Source: CAYLLT01 sp964384465
Lineage (GTDB): Bacteria > Planctomycetota > Phycisphaerae > UBA1845 > PWPN01
Assembly: GCA_964384465.1 (NCBI GenBank)
Contig: CAYLLT010000002.1
Coordinates: 60,449-124,448 of the forward strand
Direction: 5' to 3'
Length of the DNA: 64,000 nucleotides
The position numbers and the translations under genes are program-made. Under the pieces are notes generated by a model. It worked only from the letters and a program-made list of their open reading frames with translations, did not search any database and was not told where the DNA came from. Below, piece after piece: positions 57,070 to 64,000 of this stretch; position 1 is the first letter of the stretch; every line of letters begins with the position of its first letter.

Positions 57070-58675
57070 ATCTCAGCGCCTCCACCGGCCACACGCGCGC
57101 TGCCCGATACGCCGCGATGACCGACCCGAGCATGGACGCCGCAATGGCAATCCCGTAAATCACCGCCGCTTCGAACGGGTTCACATGATTCGGGATACGA
57201 TCGAAAGCGTATACCTCGGCATCCCATATCTTCAAACTTGGATTGATCCACGCCAGCAGGTCCTGAATATCGTTGATGTACCAGACGAACACGGTGCCGA
57301 TGAGCGTGCCGAGCGCTCCGCCGACCACGCCGACCGCCGCGCCATAGGCGATGAAAATGTTGGCCACGCCGAGCGAAGTCGCACCGACGCTCTTCACGAT
57401 GCCGATGTCGCGCGTCTTCTGCTGCACGATCATGTAGAAGATGCACCCCACCAGGAACACCGCCACCACGCTGATGACACCAAATAGAACTGTCACAAGG
57501 TATTTTTCCTTCTCGACCGCGGCGATGAACCGGGCCTGCTTCTCCTCCCACGTCTTGACCTCGACGTCCAGCAGGCGCTGCGTTCGGATTTCGCCCCCCA
57601 GGCGCTGGCGGATGCTCTGCCATTTCTGGACGATCTTGTCGCGCGTCTTCAGCGGATTGGCGCCGTCTTTGAGCTTGATCTGGACCTGCGTCGCCCGCGC
57701 CGGGATCGTGCCCCCGCCCGCCTCCTCCGAAAGCTGCTGCTTGTCCATCAACAGGATCTGCTGGAGCCGGTCGAAATCGAGATAGACGCTCACGGAGTCG
57801 ATGTCATAGACGCCCGTCCGCGAGTCGTCGCTGTAGCGGAACAGCTTGCTGGGCATACCGGTCGCGTCGGTGATTTTTCCCGTGTCCGTGATGGGCACAA
57901 ATGTCACCTGCACCGCCTCTCCCCGGTAGCAATAGCGGTCATATTCGCCGCTGTGCAGGCGTTTCGCGCAGAGGTCGGTGCCCAGAATAATCCCCGGCAG
58001 CTCGCCGTTGATGGACAGTCCGCGGTCCACCCACGCGGGCGCCAGCGACTCGGGCGGCTTATCCTCCGAAATGGGAATCGATCGATAGTACCCCGGCCGC
58101 TGATAGGGAATCTCTTTTTCGATCGGCGCCTTGGCCAGTTCCGCGGGTGTCGCCGATTTGCGCCACCGCTGCCACGCCGCCTCCAGATCGGCCGGCAGGA
58201 TCTCATGGCCCGCCTCATCCAGCCCGAAACACGGCACCTTCTGCGGCCCAAGCGACGTCGTGCCGGGATAGTATTTCTCGTAAAACAGCCCGTGCCGGAA
58301 TTCGTTGACGCGGTAGTACCCGTCCAGCTTGATGCCCACGATCTGAACCGGCTTGGTGACCTGGTCCTTGGGAAACCGAAGCACGCCGTAAGTAATAATC
58401 ACCGGCGAGGCTTCGGCCACCTCGTTCGACAAATCCGATTTGATGGTGTCGATCAGTTCCTGATAGAAGGGAAAGCCCTGAAGCGCCCCGGTTTCGCTCT
58501 CGACGATCAGATCGCCCAGCATCCCCCGCGAGCGGTCCTTGACCATCTGGAGAAAGCCGCCCATCACGCTGACCACGATCAGCACCATGGCCACGCACAG
58601 GCAAACCGCCGCCACGGCAAAGAAAGCAATGCGTCGTCTGCGGAGGTATCGAAGGCAGAGGAAGAGCTTATACAT
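57062..58675 (-). CDS. lolC: Lipoprotein-release ABC transporter permease
   Basis: Protein of 537 residues with the FtsX/LolC plan: a first membrane segment (FFAVAAVCLCVAMVLIVVSVMGGF), a large periplasmic domain (about residues 45-400, extended relative to the usual 410-residue LolC), then three membrane segments near the C-terminus (VTVLFGVISVVAVFLVGCIFYM, GVANIFIAYGAAVGVVGGALGTLIG, AAVIYGIAIAASMLGSVIAAY), ending RVWPVEALRYE. Only one permease is present, so it may form a homodimer. It is coupled to lolD by an eight-base overlap. Confidence 0.88.
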
Positions 58676-58680
58676 AAAAT

Positions 58681-58762
58681 CAATTGCGGATTGCGGATTG
58701 GGAATTGCGAATTGTGGATCGCGAATTCCGAGTCATCCGCAATCCGCAATCCGCAATTCGCA
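58681..58762. repeat. ATTGCGGATTGCGAATT-family inverted repeat
   Basis: Left arm AATTGCGGATTGCGGATTGG and GAATTGCGAATTG; right arm ATCCGCAATCCGCAATCCGC and AATTCGCAAT, separated by GTGGATCGCGAATTCCGAG. It fills almost the whole lysS to lolC gap and could form a long hairpin in the shared minus-strand transcript. Confidence 0.8.
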
Positions 58763-58768
58763 ATGGAG

Positions 58769-60301
58769 TTATTCGGTTTCGCCCACGTCATCCTTGTTGA
58801 ACAGGTCTTCCGGCGTCCCCCCTTCCGCACCGGTCGCCTTCGGCCGCTGGAGCGGAAACAGGATCACATCGCGGATGCTCGCCGAGTTGGTCAGCAGCAT
58901 GACCAGCCGGTCGATGCCCACTCCGAGACCACCCGCCGGCGGCATGCCGTACTGAAGCGCCAGCAGGAAATCCTCGTCCATGACCGCCATCGTCTCGTCC
59001 CGCTTCTCGCCGGCCAGCGTACGCCGGAAGTTCTCCTCCTGCACCGTCGGGTCATTCAATTCCGTGTATGCGTTCCCCAGTTCCATGCCCGCGACAAATG
59101 CCTCGAACCGCAGGGCGATATTCGGGTCGTCCGGCTTGCGCCGCGTCAACGGGCAGAGCGGCGCCGGGTAATCCAGCACAAATGTCGGTTGAATGAGCTT
59201 CGGCTCCACAGCCGCCTCGAACAGCTCGTTCACCACGATGGCATCGTCCATCCCCGCATGATCGATACCCCGTCGGCTCGCCTCTTCACGGACACCCTTC
59301 ATGTCCGACATCTTCACCCCCGCATGCTCCTCCAGCAGCTCCGCATACGTCTTCCGCGGCCACGGCGGCTCGAAATTCAACTGCATGTCCCGATACGGCC
59401 GCTGGAACCCGCCCCCGATCTGCTCGATCGCCGCGCAGACCATCGCCTCCGTGATGTCCATCATGTCGTTATAGTCGCCGTAGGCCTGATAAAGTTCCAA
59501 CAGCGTGAATTCAGGGTTGTGCTGCGTGTCGATGCCCTCGTTGCGGAAATTGCGCGAGAACTCGAACACCCGCTCCATCCCCCCCACCAGCAGCCGCTTC
59601 AGGTACAGCTCCGGGCTGATCCGCAGGAAGAGGTCCATGTCCAGCGTGTTGTGATGCGTGACGAAGGGCCGGGCCGCCGCCCCGCCATACACCGGCTGCA
59701 ACACCGGCGTATCCACCTCGAAAAACCCGCGCTCCACCAGGCATCGCCGGATGGCGTCGATGATCAGGCAGCGCTTTTTGAACGTCTCGCGGACCTCGGG
59801 ATTGGTGAACAGATCAACGTACCGCCGCCGATACCGCAGGTCGATGTCCTTGAGGCCGTGCCACTTCTCCGGCGGCGGCTGGAGCGCCTTGCACAGCATG
59901 GTGAGCGAGGTCGCCCATACGGTCAGCTCGCCGGTCTTGGTCTTTCCGAGCGTGCCGTCCACGCCGATGATGTCGCCGAGGTTGAGCAGCTTGGACGCGA
60001 CAGTGAAATCCCGCTCGGCCACCGCCTTTTTGCTGACGCCGATCTGGAGATCGCCCGTCCCGTCGCGGATGGTCATGAAGACCAGCCCGCCGGTGGGCCG
60101 GTGCAGCATCACGCGCCCGGCGACGCGCACCGCCGCCGTCTCGGCGTGCTGTCCCGGCTCCAGGTTCAGCGACTCCCCAAGCCGGCGAACCTCCGCCAGC
60201 GGCCGCACGTTTTCAAACCGCCGCCCATACGGATCAACGCCCAGCTTGCGCAGCTCGTCGAGCTTGGCTATACGATCCTCGACCTGTTGCGAATGGCTCA
60301 T
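58769..60301 (-). CDS. lysS: Lysyl-tRNA synthetase, class II
   Basis: Protein of 510 residues from the ATG at 60301 (MSHSQQVEDRIAKLDELRKLGVDPYG). The N-terminal anticodon-binding OB-fold is VRVAGRVMLHRPTGGLVFMTIRDGTGDLQI. Class II motifs are FFEVDTPVLQPVYGGAAARPFVTHHN (motif 1 region), SRNFRNEGIDTQHNPEFTLLELYQAYGDYNDMM (motif 2) and GLGVGIDRLVMLLT (motif 3). The gene is followed by lolC after a repeat-filled gap. Confidence 0.95.
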   Translation of the reverse strand: MSHSQQVEDRIAKLDELRKLGVDPYGRRFENVRPLAEVRRLGESLNLEPGQHAETAAVRVAGRVMLHRPTGGLVFMTIRDGTGDLQIGVSKKAVAERDFTVASKLLNLGDIIGVDGTLGKTKTGELTVWATSLTMLCKALQPPPEKWHGLKDIDLRYRRRYVDLFTNPEVRETFKKRCLIIDAIRRCLVERGFFEVDTPVLQPVYGGAAARPFVTHHNTLDMDLFLRISPELYLKRLLVGGMERVFEFSRNFRNEGIDTQHNPEFTLLELYQAYGDYNDMMDITEAMVCAAIEQIGGGFQRPYRDMQLNFEPPWPRKTYAELLEEHAGVKMSDMKGVREEASRRGIDHAGMDDAIVVNELFEAAVEPKLIQPTFVLDYPAPLCPLTRRKPDDPNIALRFEAFVAGMELGNAYTELNDPTVQEENFRRTLAGEKRDETMAVMDEDFLLALQYGMPPAGGLGVGIDRLVMLLTNSASIRDVILFPLQRPKATGAEGGTPEDLFNKDDVGETE

Positions 60302-60347
60302 GCGACGGAAGATTGTCGTCGAACCCCACACCGAACGCCAGCAAGCG

Positions 60348-60523
60348 ACCGAGCCCGACGCGCCGGCGAGGTGAGTTGTAGGTCCCGCCTGCCGGGCGGG
60401 ACCGGGGTTCGGCCCGGCAGGCCGAACCTACAATCCGCAATTCGCAAGCGACGCACTCCGTATGCACCCGGACCGCACTACATATACGGACATGCACCTA
60501 CCGAGCCCGACGCGCCAGCGAGG
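60348..60523. repeat. Direct repeats bracketing a hairpin element
   Basis: ACCGAGCCCGACGCGCCGGC with GAGG (60348-60371) and the same with one change (60500-60523) flank about 128 bases that include the twin hairpin. This could mark insertion of the interior or be a dispersed repeat pair. Confidence 0.7.
60376..60433. repeat. Twin-hairpin element closed by an outer stem (copy 3)
   Basis: Outer arms TTGTAGGT (60376-60383) and ACCTACAA (60426-60433). Inside are two hairpins, at 60381-60403 (loop TGCCG) and 60406-60428 (loop CGGCA). The loops are reverse complements, so a kissing interaction or a single long fold are both possible. Confidence 0.85.
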
Positions 60524-60602
60524 GTATTGCTTTCGTTACCATCAGATGTAATGCCGGACGCGGTGCGTTGTCGCACATTCCCAGGCGCGATACGATTTCC
60601 CC

Positions 60603-63600
60603 ATGCCGAACATGCCCGAGGCGATTGAGCGCCTGATCGAGACATTTCGCAACGATGCCGGCCACTACCGCTCCCCCGCCTACAACGAGACCCGCTGCCG
60701 CATCGACTTCATCAACCCCATGTTCAAGGTCCTGGGCTGGGACATGGACAACCAGCGCGGCTACGCCGCCGCCTACTGCGACGTGATCCACGAGGATGCC
60801 ATCAAAGTCGGCGGCGAAACCAAGGCCCCGGACTACTGCTTCCGCATCGGCGGCACGCGCAAGTTTTTCCTGGAGGCCAAGAAGCCGGGCGTGAATCTCA
60901 AGCTTGACCCCGTGCCCGCCTTCCAGCTTCGCCGCTATGCCTGGAGCGCCAAGCTGCCGCTCTCCATCCTGACCGATTTCGAGGAGTTCGCCATCTACGA
61001 TTGCCGGATCAAGCCGGACAAGGATGACAAGGCATCGGCCGCGCGCATCTTTTATTGCACGTTTGAGCAGTATCCGGAGAAGTGGGACGAGATCGCCTCG
61101 ATCTTTGCCCGCGAATCCATCCTGAAAGGTTCGTTCGACAGGTATGCCGAAACCACCCGCAGAAAACGCGGCACGGCCGAAGTGGACGACGCCTTCCTTC
61201 GGGAGATCGACCGTTTCCGCGACCTGCTGGCCCGCAACCTCGCCCTGCGCAACGACCTCTCCCAGCGCGACCTCAACTTCGCCGTTCAGCGCACCATCGA
61301 CCGCATCATCTTCCTGCGCATCTGCGAGGATCGCGGCATCGAGGTCTACGCGCAACTCCGCGCCCTGGTCAATGGTCCGGCGATCTACAAACGCCTCTGC
61401 GAACTCTACAACCGCGCGGATGAGAAATATAACTCCGGCCTGTTCCACTTCCGCGAGGAAAAAGGCCGCCACGAGGCACCGGACGAGCTGACCCCCCGGC
61501 TGACTATCGACGACAAAGTCCTCAAGGACATCATCAAGGGCCTCTACTACCCCGACAGCCCGTACGAATTTTCGGTGCTTCCCGCCGACATCCTCGGCCA
61601 GGTCTACGAGCAGTTCCTGGGCAAGATCATCCGCCTGACCGGCGGCGGCCAGGCCAAAATCGAGGAGAAGCCCGAAGTCCGCAAAGCCGGCGGCGTCTAT
61701 TACACCCCCACCTACATCGTCGATTACATCGTCAAGAACACGGTGGGAAGGCTGTTGGGGGTTGAGGGTTTGGGGTATGGGGTTTCGGGTTCCAAGACAC
61801 CAGACCCGAAACCCGAAACCCGAAACCCCCATTTAGCGGAGCATACACATGGCACTCAAAACGTACCGGGAACTGGAAGTGTGGAAAGTAGCCATGGACC
61901 TCGTGGAAGACATCTATCGACTGACTCAAAAACTGCCGGACAGCGAGAGGTTCGGACTGATCAGCCAACTTCGACGGGCAGCGGTCTCGATCCCGTCGAA
62001 TATCGCGGAAGGTTACGGTCGAACGCACCGCGGGGATTATCTGCGTCATCTCTCGATCGCCAAGGGCTCGCTGATGGAGGTGGAGACGCTCCTGACCATC
62101 ACAGCCCGTCTGAAGTTGGCGACACGGGAACAGGTCAAGGAATGCTGGGGCCCATCGCAGCAGGTCGGCCGGATGTTGACCAAGCTCGTGGCCTCCCTCA
62201 AACCCCAGACCCCAAACCCCAAACCCGATCTCTGACCCCCAAAGAGGCCGCCAAACTCCGCATCCTCGACCCCGCCTGCGGCTCCGGCTCCTTCCTCATC
62301 GGCGCGTATCAATACCTGCTCGATTGGCACCTGGACTGGTACACCAACAACGAGCCGGATAAATGGCTGAAAGGCAAAAACCCGGCCATTTATCAGGTCG
62401 GGCGGACAACGGATGTAGCGGCCGGGCTCCGTACCGGCCGACAAGATGTAGCGGCCGGGCTCCGTACCGGCCGACAAGATGTAGCGGCCGGCGTCCCTGC
62501 CGGCCGGACCTACCGCCTGACTTCATCGAAGCGCAAGGAAATCCTGCTCAACAACATTTACGGCGTGGACATCGACCCGCAGGCCGTCGAAGTCACCAAG
62601 CTGTCGCTGCTGCTCAAAGTTTTGGAGGGCGAAACCGGCGAAGCGCTCAACAACCAGTTCCGCCTGTTCCACGAGCGCGCCCTGCCCGACTTGGGCGACA
62701 ACATCAAGTGCGGCAACTCGCTCATCGGCCCCGATTTCTACGACCACCAGCAGATGCTCCTGCTCGACGACGACGAAAAGCTGCGCATCAACGTCTTCGA
62801 CTGGAACAAGGAATTCCCCGACATCATGAAATCCGGCGGCTTCGACGCCGTCATCGGAAATCCGCCGTATGGATTCCACCAGATTCACGCAGACTACCTC
62901 AAGCCGTATTTGAAGCACCGGTTCGTCTCATCTGAAGGTAGTTTTGAACACTACTTCCTTTTCTACGAGCGTACGCTTCAACTGCTGCGACCAACCGGCC
63001 GACACGGCTTCATTGTGCCGGTCACGTGGCTGACAATACCCTCCGCTGCATCTTTGCGCCGTTTCGTCCTTGACAGCTACGCGATCGAGAAGCTTGTCTG
63101 GCTGCCTGAACTCGTGTTCCGCAATGCTCAGGTGAACACTCTCATCTCGATCATTTCGAAGAAAGCTGCGGACACGGTCGAAGTCGAGATACATGACTCA
63201 CTGGGTTTCACATCTCCAGCGGCCGAGACTCGGATGTACCCGCAGAAGCTCTTTGTGGATGCTGGCCACTATATTGGTATTTTTGAGCGACCGGCAGATT
63301 CTAAAATCATCGAACGCATCAATGAGAAATCAGTCCCAATGAGTGAAGTTGCAAGACCGTGCTCCGGCTACAATCCATACGAGGTCGGAAGTGGCGAAAA
63401 TCCGGGTGGTGGACCCCATACGGAGCGCACGGTTGAGGAGAAGCCTTACCATTCACAGCGCAAGCTCGGTCCTGCCTGGAAGCCGGAGATCGTGGGACGC
63501 GATCTTGCTCGTTATGCCGTGACGATCACCGGAAGTCGATGGGTAAAGTACGGCCCCTGGCTCTCGGCTCCGCGCGATCCGACAAACTTCGTCGGGAAAA

Positions 63601-64000
63601 GGCTACTCGTGCAAGAGATTGTTGGCGGGCGAGAGCGCCGCATCGTTGCGGCTTACTACGACGGTGAGCTGTACCACAGCCGTGATGTAATCCCAATCAA
63701 GCTGGAGAAAGAGCAGCCGCATCCGTACTACTTACTCGGGATCATCAATTCCCACCTGCTGACATGGTATCACCACCGTCGCAACCCGAAGGCACAGAAA
63801 GGTCTTTTTCCTAAAGTTCTGGTATCCGACCTTAAGAAGCTACCTGTACGCCAAATTGATTTTTCAAACCGTGTGGATCGAGCCAATCACGACCGCATGG
63901 TCTCGCTGGTCGATCAGATGCTGAAGCTGCACGAGAGGTTGGCGGCGGCGAAGCCCGGCCACGACCGCGACGCCATCCAGCGCCAGATCGACGCCACCGA
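60603..64000 (+). CDS. Type IIG restriction-modification enzyme (Eco57I-like), partial, with in-frame insertions
   Basis: Open from the ATG at 60603 to the window edge (1132 residues, no stop). One chain joins nuclease, methyltransferase and specificity parts. The N-terminal PD-(D/E)XK nuclease shows PD (76-77) and EAK (91-93). Motif X is GGVYYTP (363-369), motif I DPACGSGSF (from 556), motif IV NPPY (753-756), followed by the specificity domain. Motifs X and I are 187 residues apart because about 157 residues (387-543) come from an inserted S23 element read in another frame; codons resume in phase at LTPKEAAKLRILDP. A second in-frame addition, three 11-residue units (VAAGLRTGRQD), starts near residue 605. 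DNA from about 62880 to 63880 is richer in A+T than the rest. Whether the enzyme is functional is unknown. Confidence 0.9.
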   Translation, partial: MPNMPEAIERLIETFRNDAGHYRSPAYNETRCRIDFINPMFKVLGWDMDNQRGYAAAYCDVIHEDAIKVGGETKAPDYCFRIGGTRKFFLEAKKPGVNLKLDPVPAFQLRRYAWSAKLPLSILTDFEEFAIYDCRIKPDKDDKASAARIFYCTFEQYPEKWDEIASIFARESILKGSFDRYAETTRRKRGTAEVDDAFLREIDRFRDLLARNLALRNDLSQRDLNFAVQRTIDRIIFLRICEDRGIEVYAQLRALVNGPAIYKRLCELYNRADEKYNSGLFHFREEKGRHEAPDELTPRLTIDDKVLKDIIKGLYYPDSPYEFSVLPADILGQVYEQFLGKIIRLTGGGQAKIEEKPEVRKAGGVYYTPTYIVDYIVKNTVGRLLGVEGLGYGVSGSKTPDPKPETRNPHLAEHTHGTQNVPGTGSVESSHGPRGRHLSTDSKTAGQREVRTDQPTSTGSGLDPVEYRGRLRSNAPRGLSASSLDRQGLADGGGDAPDHHSPSEVGDTGTGQGMLGPIAAGRPDVDQARGLPQTPDPKPQTRSLTPKEAAKLRILDPACGSGSFLIGAYQYLLDWHLDWYTNNEPDKWLKGKNPAIYQVGRTTDVAAGLRTGRQDVAAGLRTGRQDVAAGVPAGRTYRLTSSKRKEILLNNIYGVDIDPQAVEVTKLSLLLKVLEGETGEALNNQFRLFHERALPDLGDNIKCGNSLIGPDFYDHQQMLLLDDDEKLRINVFDWNKEFPDIMKSGGFDAVIGNPPYGFHQIHADYLKPYLKHRFVSSEGSFEHYFLFYERTLQLLRPTGRHGFIVPVTWLTIPSAASLRRFVLDSYAIEKLVWLPELVFRNAQVNTLISIISKKAADTVEVEIHDSLGFTSPAAETRMYPQKLFVDAGHYIGIFERPADSKIIERINEKSVPMSEVARPCSGYNPYEVGSGENPGGGPHTERTVEEKPYHSQRKLGPAWKPEIVGRDLARYAVTITGSRWVKYGPWLSAPRDPTNFVGKRLLVQEIVGGRERRIVAAYYDGELYHSRDVIPIKLEKEQPHPYYLLGIINSHLLTWYHHRRNPKAQKGLFPKVLVSDLKKLPVRQIDFSNRVDRANHDRMVSLVDQMLKLHERLAAAKPGHDRDAIQRQIDAT
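61761..62231 (+). mobile_element. S23/IVP-type inserted element with terminal inverted repeats
   Basis: About 471 bp (157 codons) inserted between methyltransferase motifs X and I. Ends are GC-skewed inverted repeats: GAGGGTTTGGGGTATGGGG on the left and, in reverse complement, GGGTTTGGGGTTTGGGGTC on the right. A further CGGGTTTC-type hairpin (about 61780-61830) lies before the internal gene. The host frame has no stop across the insert. Exact borders are inferred from repeats and from where the enzyme's family sequence stops and resumes. Confidence 0.75.
61849..62235 (+). CDS. S23/IVP four-helix-bundle protein nested in the type IIG gene
   Basis: Protein of 128 residues in a frame one base ahead of the host gene, with GCGGAG eight bases before its ATG. 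It is a full-length family member: YRELEVWKVAMDLVEDIYRL, GLISQLRRAAVSIPSNIAEGYGR, DYLRHLSIAKGSLMEVETLL and a C-terminal helix. Relatives are encoded in intervening sequences of 23S rRNA genes and at many other loci; their biochemical role is not settled. The C-terminal tail PQTPNPKPDL is encoded by the right inverted repeat, and the TGA lies across host codons CTG ACC. No reverse transcriptase or variable repeat is nearby, so it is not recognisably a DGR Avd protein. Confidence 0.88.
   Translation: MALKTYRELEVWKVAMDLVEDIYRLTQKLPDSERFGLISQLRRAAVSIPSNIAEGYGRTHRGDYLRHLSIAKGSLMEVETLLTITARLKLATREQVKECWGPSQQVGRMLTKLVASLKPQTPNPKPDL
62415..62507. repeat. In-frame tandem 33-bp palindromic units
   Basis: Two identical 33-base units (62415-62447, 62448-62480), beginning GTAGCGGCCGGGCTCCG, and a third diverged partial unit (62481-62507). 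Each contains the palindromic core CGGCCGG...CCGGCCG. The first 26 bases equal the inner arm of the palindrome at 7838. Because 33 is a multiple of three, the host gene gains 11-residue repeats instead of a frameshift. Confidence 0.9.

Larger units (their letters stand above)
60302..60602. other. Intergenic region between lysS and the type IIG gene
   Basis: About 300 bp between divergent genes. It holds a twin-hairpin element (60376-60433), one ATTGCGG-family half-unit near 60432, and a 24-base direct repeat (60348-60371 and 60500-60523). No open frame is supported. No clear promoter boxes were identified for either gene. Confidence 0.6.

Noticed and set aside
60498..61832. Minus-strand open frame of 444 codons opposite the type IIG gene
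   Set aside because: The plus strand carries the nuclease and methyltransferase motifs; the antisense frame has only composition-driven patterns.
61849..62235. S23 protein as the Avd accessory protein of a diversity-generating retroelement
   Set aside because: No reverse transcriptase and no template/variable repeat pair were seen in the window; the sequence fits the IVP group.
61743..62270. Insert in the type IIG gene as an intein or group I/II intron
   Set aside because: There are no splicing-domain blocks (starting Cys/Ser, terminal His-Asn), no homing-endonuclease motifs and no reverse transcriptase; the internal gene is an S23 protein.
62415..62507. Tandem 33-base repeats as a CRISPR-like array
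   Set aside because: The units are directly adjacent with no spacers, palindromic and in frame with a coding gene; no cas genes are present.

Overview
The window is high-GC DNA that most resembles a planctomycete, probably of the Phycisphaerae type. The evidence is a membrane protein ending in the lineage-typical CPTCGYDLRG zinc ribbon, Tat-targeted Gfo/Idh/MocA oxidoreductases, a sulfatase, FG-GAP/VCBS lipoprotein-like secreted proteins, a STN-domain protein behind an ECF sigma/anti-sigma pair, and a roughly 3000-residue secreted protein with dockerin-like modules. No rRNA, tRNA or CRISPR array was seen. The assignment is inference from gene content.

Layout. 0-7 kb: a partial zinc-ribbon gene, an outer-membrane channel-like protein, a DUF5678/retropepsin pair, and a minus-strand group of glutamate dehydrogenase, phosphoglycolate phosphatase-like HAD and a GH141-like beta-helix protein. 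6.9-14 kb: a defence block made of a HigBA toxin-antitoxin pair and a type III restriction-modification operon (Mod, KilA-N protein, Res). 14-20.4 kb: two oxidoreductases, a second HigBA pair and the ECF sigma/anti-sigma/STN operon. 20.5-25.9 kb: panC, lgt, a methyltransferase, an orphan AbrB-type antitoxin, prmC and a sulfatase. 26-36.6 kb: secreted and periplasmic proteins for polymer scavenging (two tandem VCBS proteins, isochorismatase-like, heparinase-like, RidA-like, polysaccharide deacetylase). 36.7-45.8 kb: a single giant subtilisin/propeller/thrombospondin/beta-helix/dockerin-like protein. 46-52.2 kb: apbE, a DoxX-like membrane protein, an oxidoreductase, an SDR resembling D-mannonate oxidoreductase and a HAD hydrolase. 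52.4-60.3 kb: recQ, an M42 peptidase, ilvE, lolD, lolC and lysS. 60.6 kb to the end: a type IIG (Eco57I-like) restriction-modification enzyme that runs off the window.

The most striking observation is in the type IIG gene. A complete S23/IVP four-helix-bundle gene, flanked by GGGTTTGGGG-type inverted repeats, sits between methyltransferase motifs X and I. The host frame reads straight through the roughly 471-bp insert without a stop and resumes in phase at motif I. The S23 gene itself uses another frame and takes its stop codon from the host sequence. About 180 bp further on, three in-frame 33-bp palindromic units were added to the same gene; the core of that unit also occurs as a perfect 26-bp inverted repeat just upstream of the type III operon. 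Both restriction-modification loci also show an AT-richer specificity region inside GC-rich flanks.

The intergenic space is full of structured repeats: twin hairpins closed by an outer stem, a GAGCCGCGACCGT family, an ATTGCGGATTGCGAATT family, and others. Both HigBA pairs carry a palindrome over the -10 box placed directly before the toxin start codon.
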